From Saccharina japonica (taxonomy: Eukaryota > Sar > Phaeophyceae > Laminariales > Laminariaceae), in NCBI GenBank assembly GCA_008828725.1, contig MEHQ01004261.1, positions 66,232 through 130,231 of the forward strand: a DNA stretch of 64,000 nucleotides. Direction: 5' to 3'. The stretch's first letter is position 1. Each line of letters opens with the position of its first letter. The notes beneath the pieces were generated by a model. That model searched no databases. It saw only the letters and a program-made list of their open reading frames with translations, and was not told the DNA's origin. A program made the position numbers and the translations under genes. This document shows positions 63,421 through 64,000 of this stretch, in pieces.

Positions 63421-64000
63421 ACTGTAAATAGCGCGCCAACGGGATCGGCGAGAGCGCGAGAGAGAGAAGACAGATAGATAAATAAATGCACCACGGCGGC
63501 CGTATGTTTTCGAGTAGATCCGACCCTTCACAACGCCAATGCCACGATCTTCTGCTCTGCTGTGCTGCTTGTTGTAGATCACTTTAAGCAGAATCTGCGG
63601 TAGAAAAGTAGATAGATCCTACTACTATAATACTCTTTCACTCTATACACATATAAAATCTACCGTTCCGTTATGATATACCCACTGGTATATATATATC
63701 AACCATGATGGCCAATTATGGAAATATATGATGTGTGAGTATGTGTTGTGTGAATAAGGTACTGTAGTGTATATACATGTACTCGTTAGGTACGAGGTTG
63801 TTCGTGGTATGGGGGGGTCTAATTAATTAATTTTGCGAATGAGGGAGAAGAATATGTTGTGCCGAAAGCTAAGATCAATATCTATAATCTATTAATCCTA
63901 TCACTGCAAGAATACCAAGTACAATCCGACGCAAGTCGACGAGGGAAGAAAGTGCTGAAAGCTTCTCGCGATTAAAATGCAAGGCAAGAACCGTAGTGGG
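63421..64000. other. Window end: simple TA-rich sequence and inverted repeat R
   Basis: 63,650-63,780 is TATATA-rich. 63,930-64,000 is repeat R reversed (GTCGACGAGGGAAGAAAG, CTTCTCGCGATTAAAATGCA). Confidence 0.6.

Overview
Eukaryotic nuclear DNA. Genes are split by spliceosomal introns (GT-AG, strong donors such as GTAAGA, GTGAGT and GTATGA), coding exons are GC-rich, and introns and spacers are packed with short repeats, homopolymers and miniature transposons. I see no bacterial gene layout, no CRISPR array and no virus. Protein similarity (from memory) and style suggest a protist or alga. A photosynthetic stramenopile such as a brown alga is my best guess, but this is an inference only.

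All three genes I can support lie on the minus strand. (1) Positions 1 to about 31,230, possibly starting near 40-43 kb: a large phosphatidylinositol 4-kinase of the PI4KIII-beta type. I rebuilt 19 exons whose splice phases all agree, giving 1,829 codons. They run from an N-terminal PH domain, through the helical/lipid-kinase-unique region and long low-complexity linkers, into the kinase core with its catalytic and DFG motifs. The last exon(s) lie beyond base 1. (2) Positions 43,276-57,981: a complete 7-exon gene of 977 codons for a Cwc21/SRRM2-type splicing factor. It has the invariant N-terminus and cwf21 helix, then a very long Ser-, Lys/Gly- and Arg-Asp-rich tail. (3) Positions about 58,403-62,406: a partly resolved gene for an unrecognised membrane protein. 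Weaker candidate exons sit at 35.0, 40.0-40.2 and 43.0 kb; those at 40 kb may be the missing 5' end of the kinase gene.

Nearly everything else is repeats. They include TTAA-flanked piggyBac-like MITEs of two related families, a MITE family with GGGGGACC/GGTCCCCC ends, and roughly 0.5-kb elements that always abut poly(G)/poly(C) tracts. There are also a GATCTA-rich dispersed repeat, several other inverted-repeat elements, and many tandem arrays (7-bp to 300-bp units). Sequence gaps (N) fall at or next to the poly(G/C) tracts.

Of the three genes, the kinase would make PI4P on Golgi/endosomal membranes, with the PH domain a likely lipid or protein tether. The Cwc21/SRRM2 protein would act in the spliceosome. 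I see no functional link among them beyond adjacency and strand.
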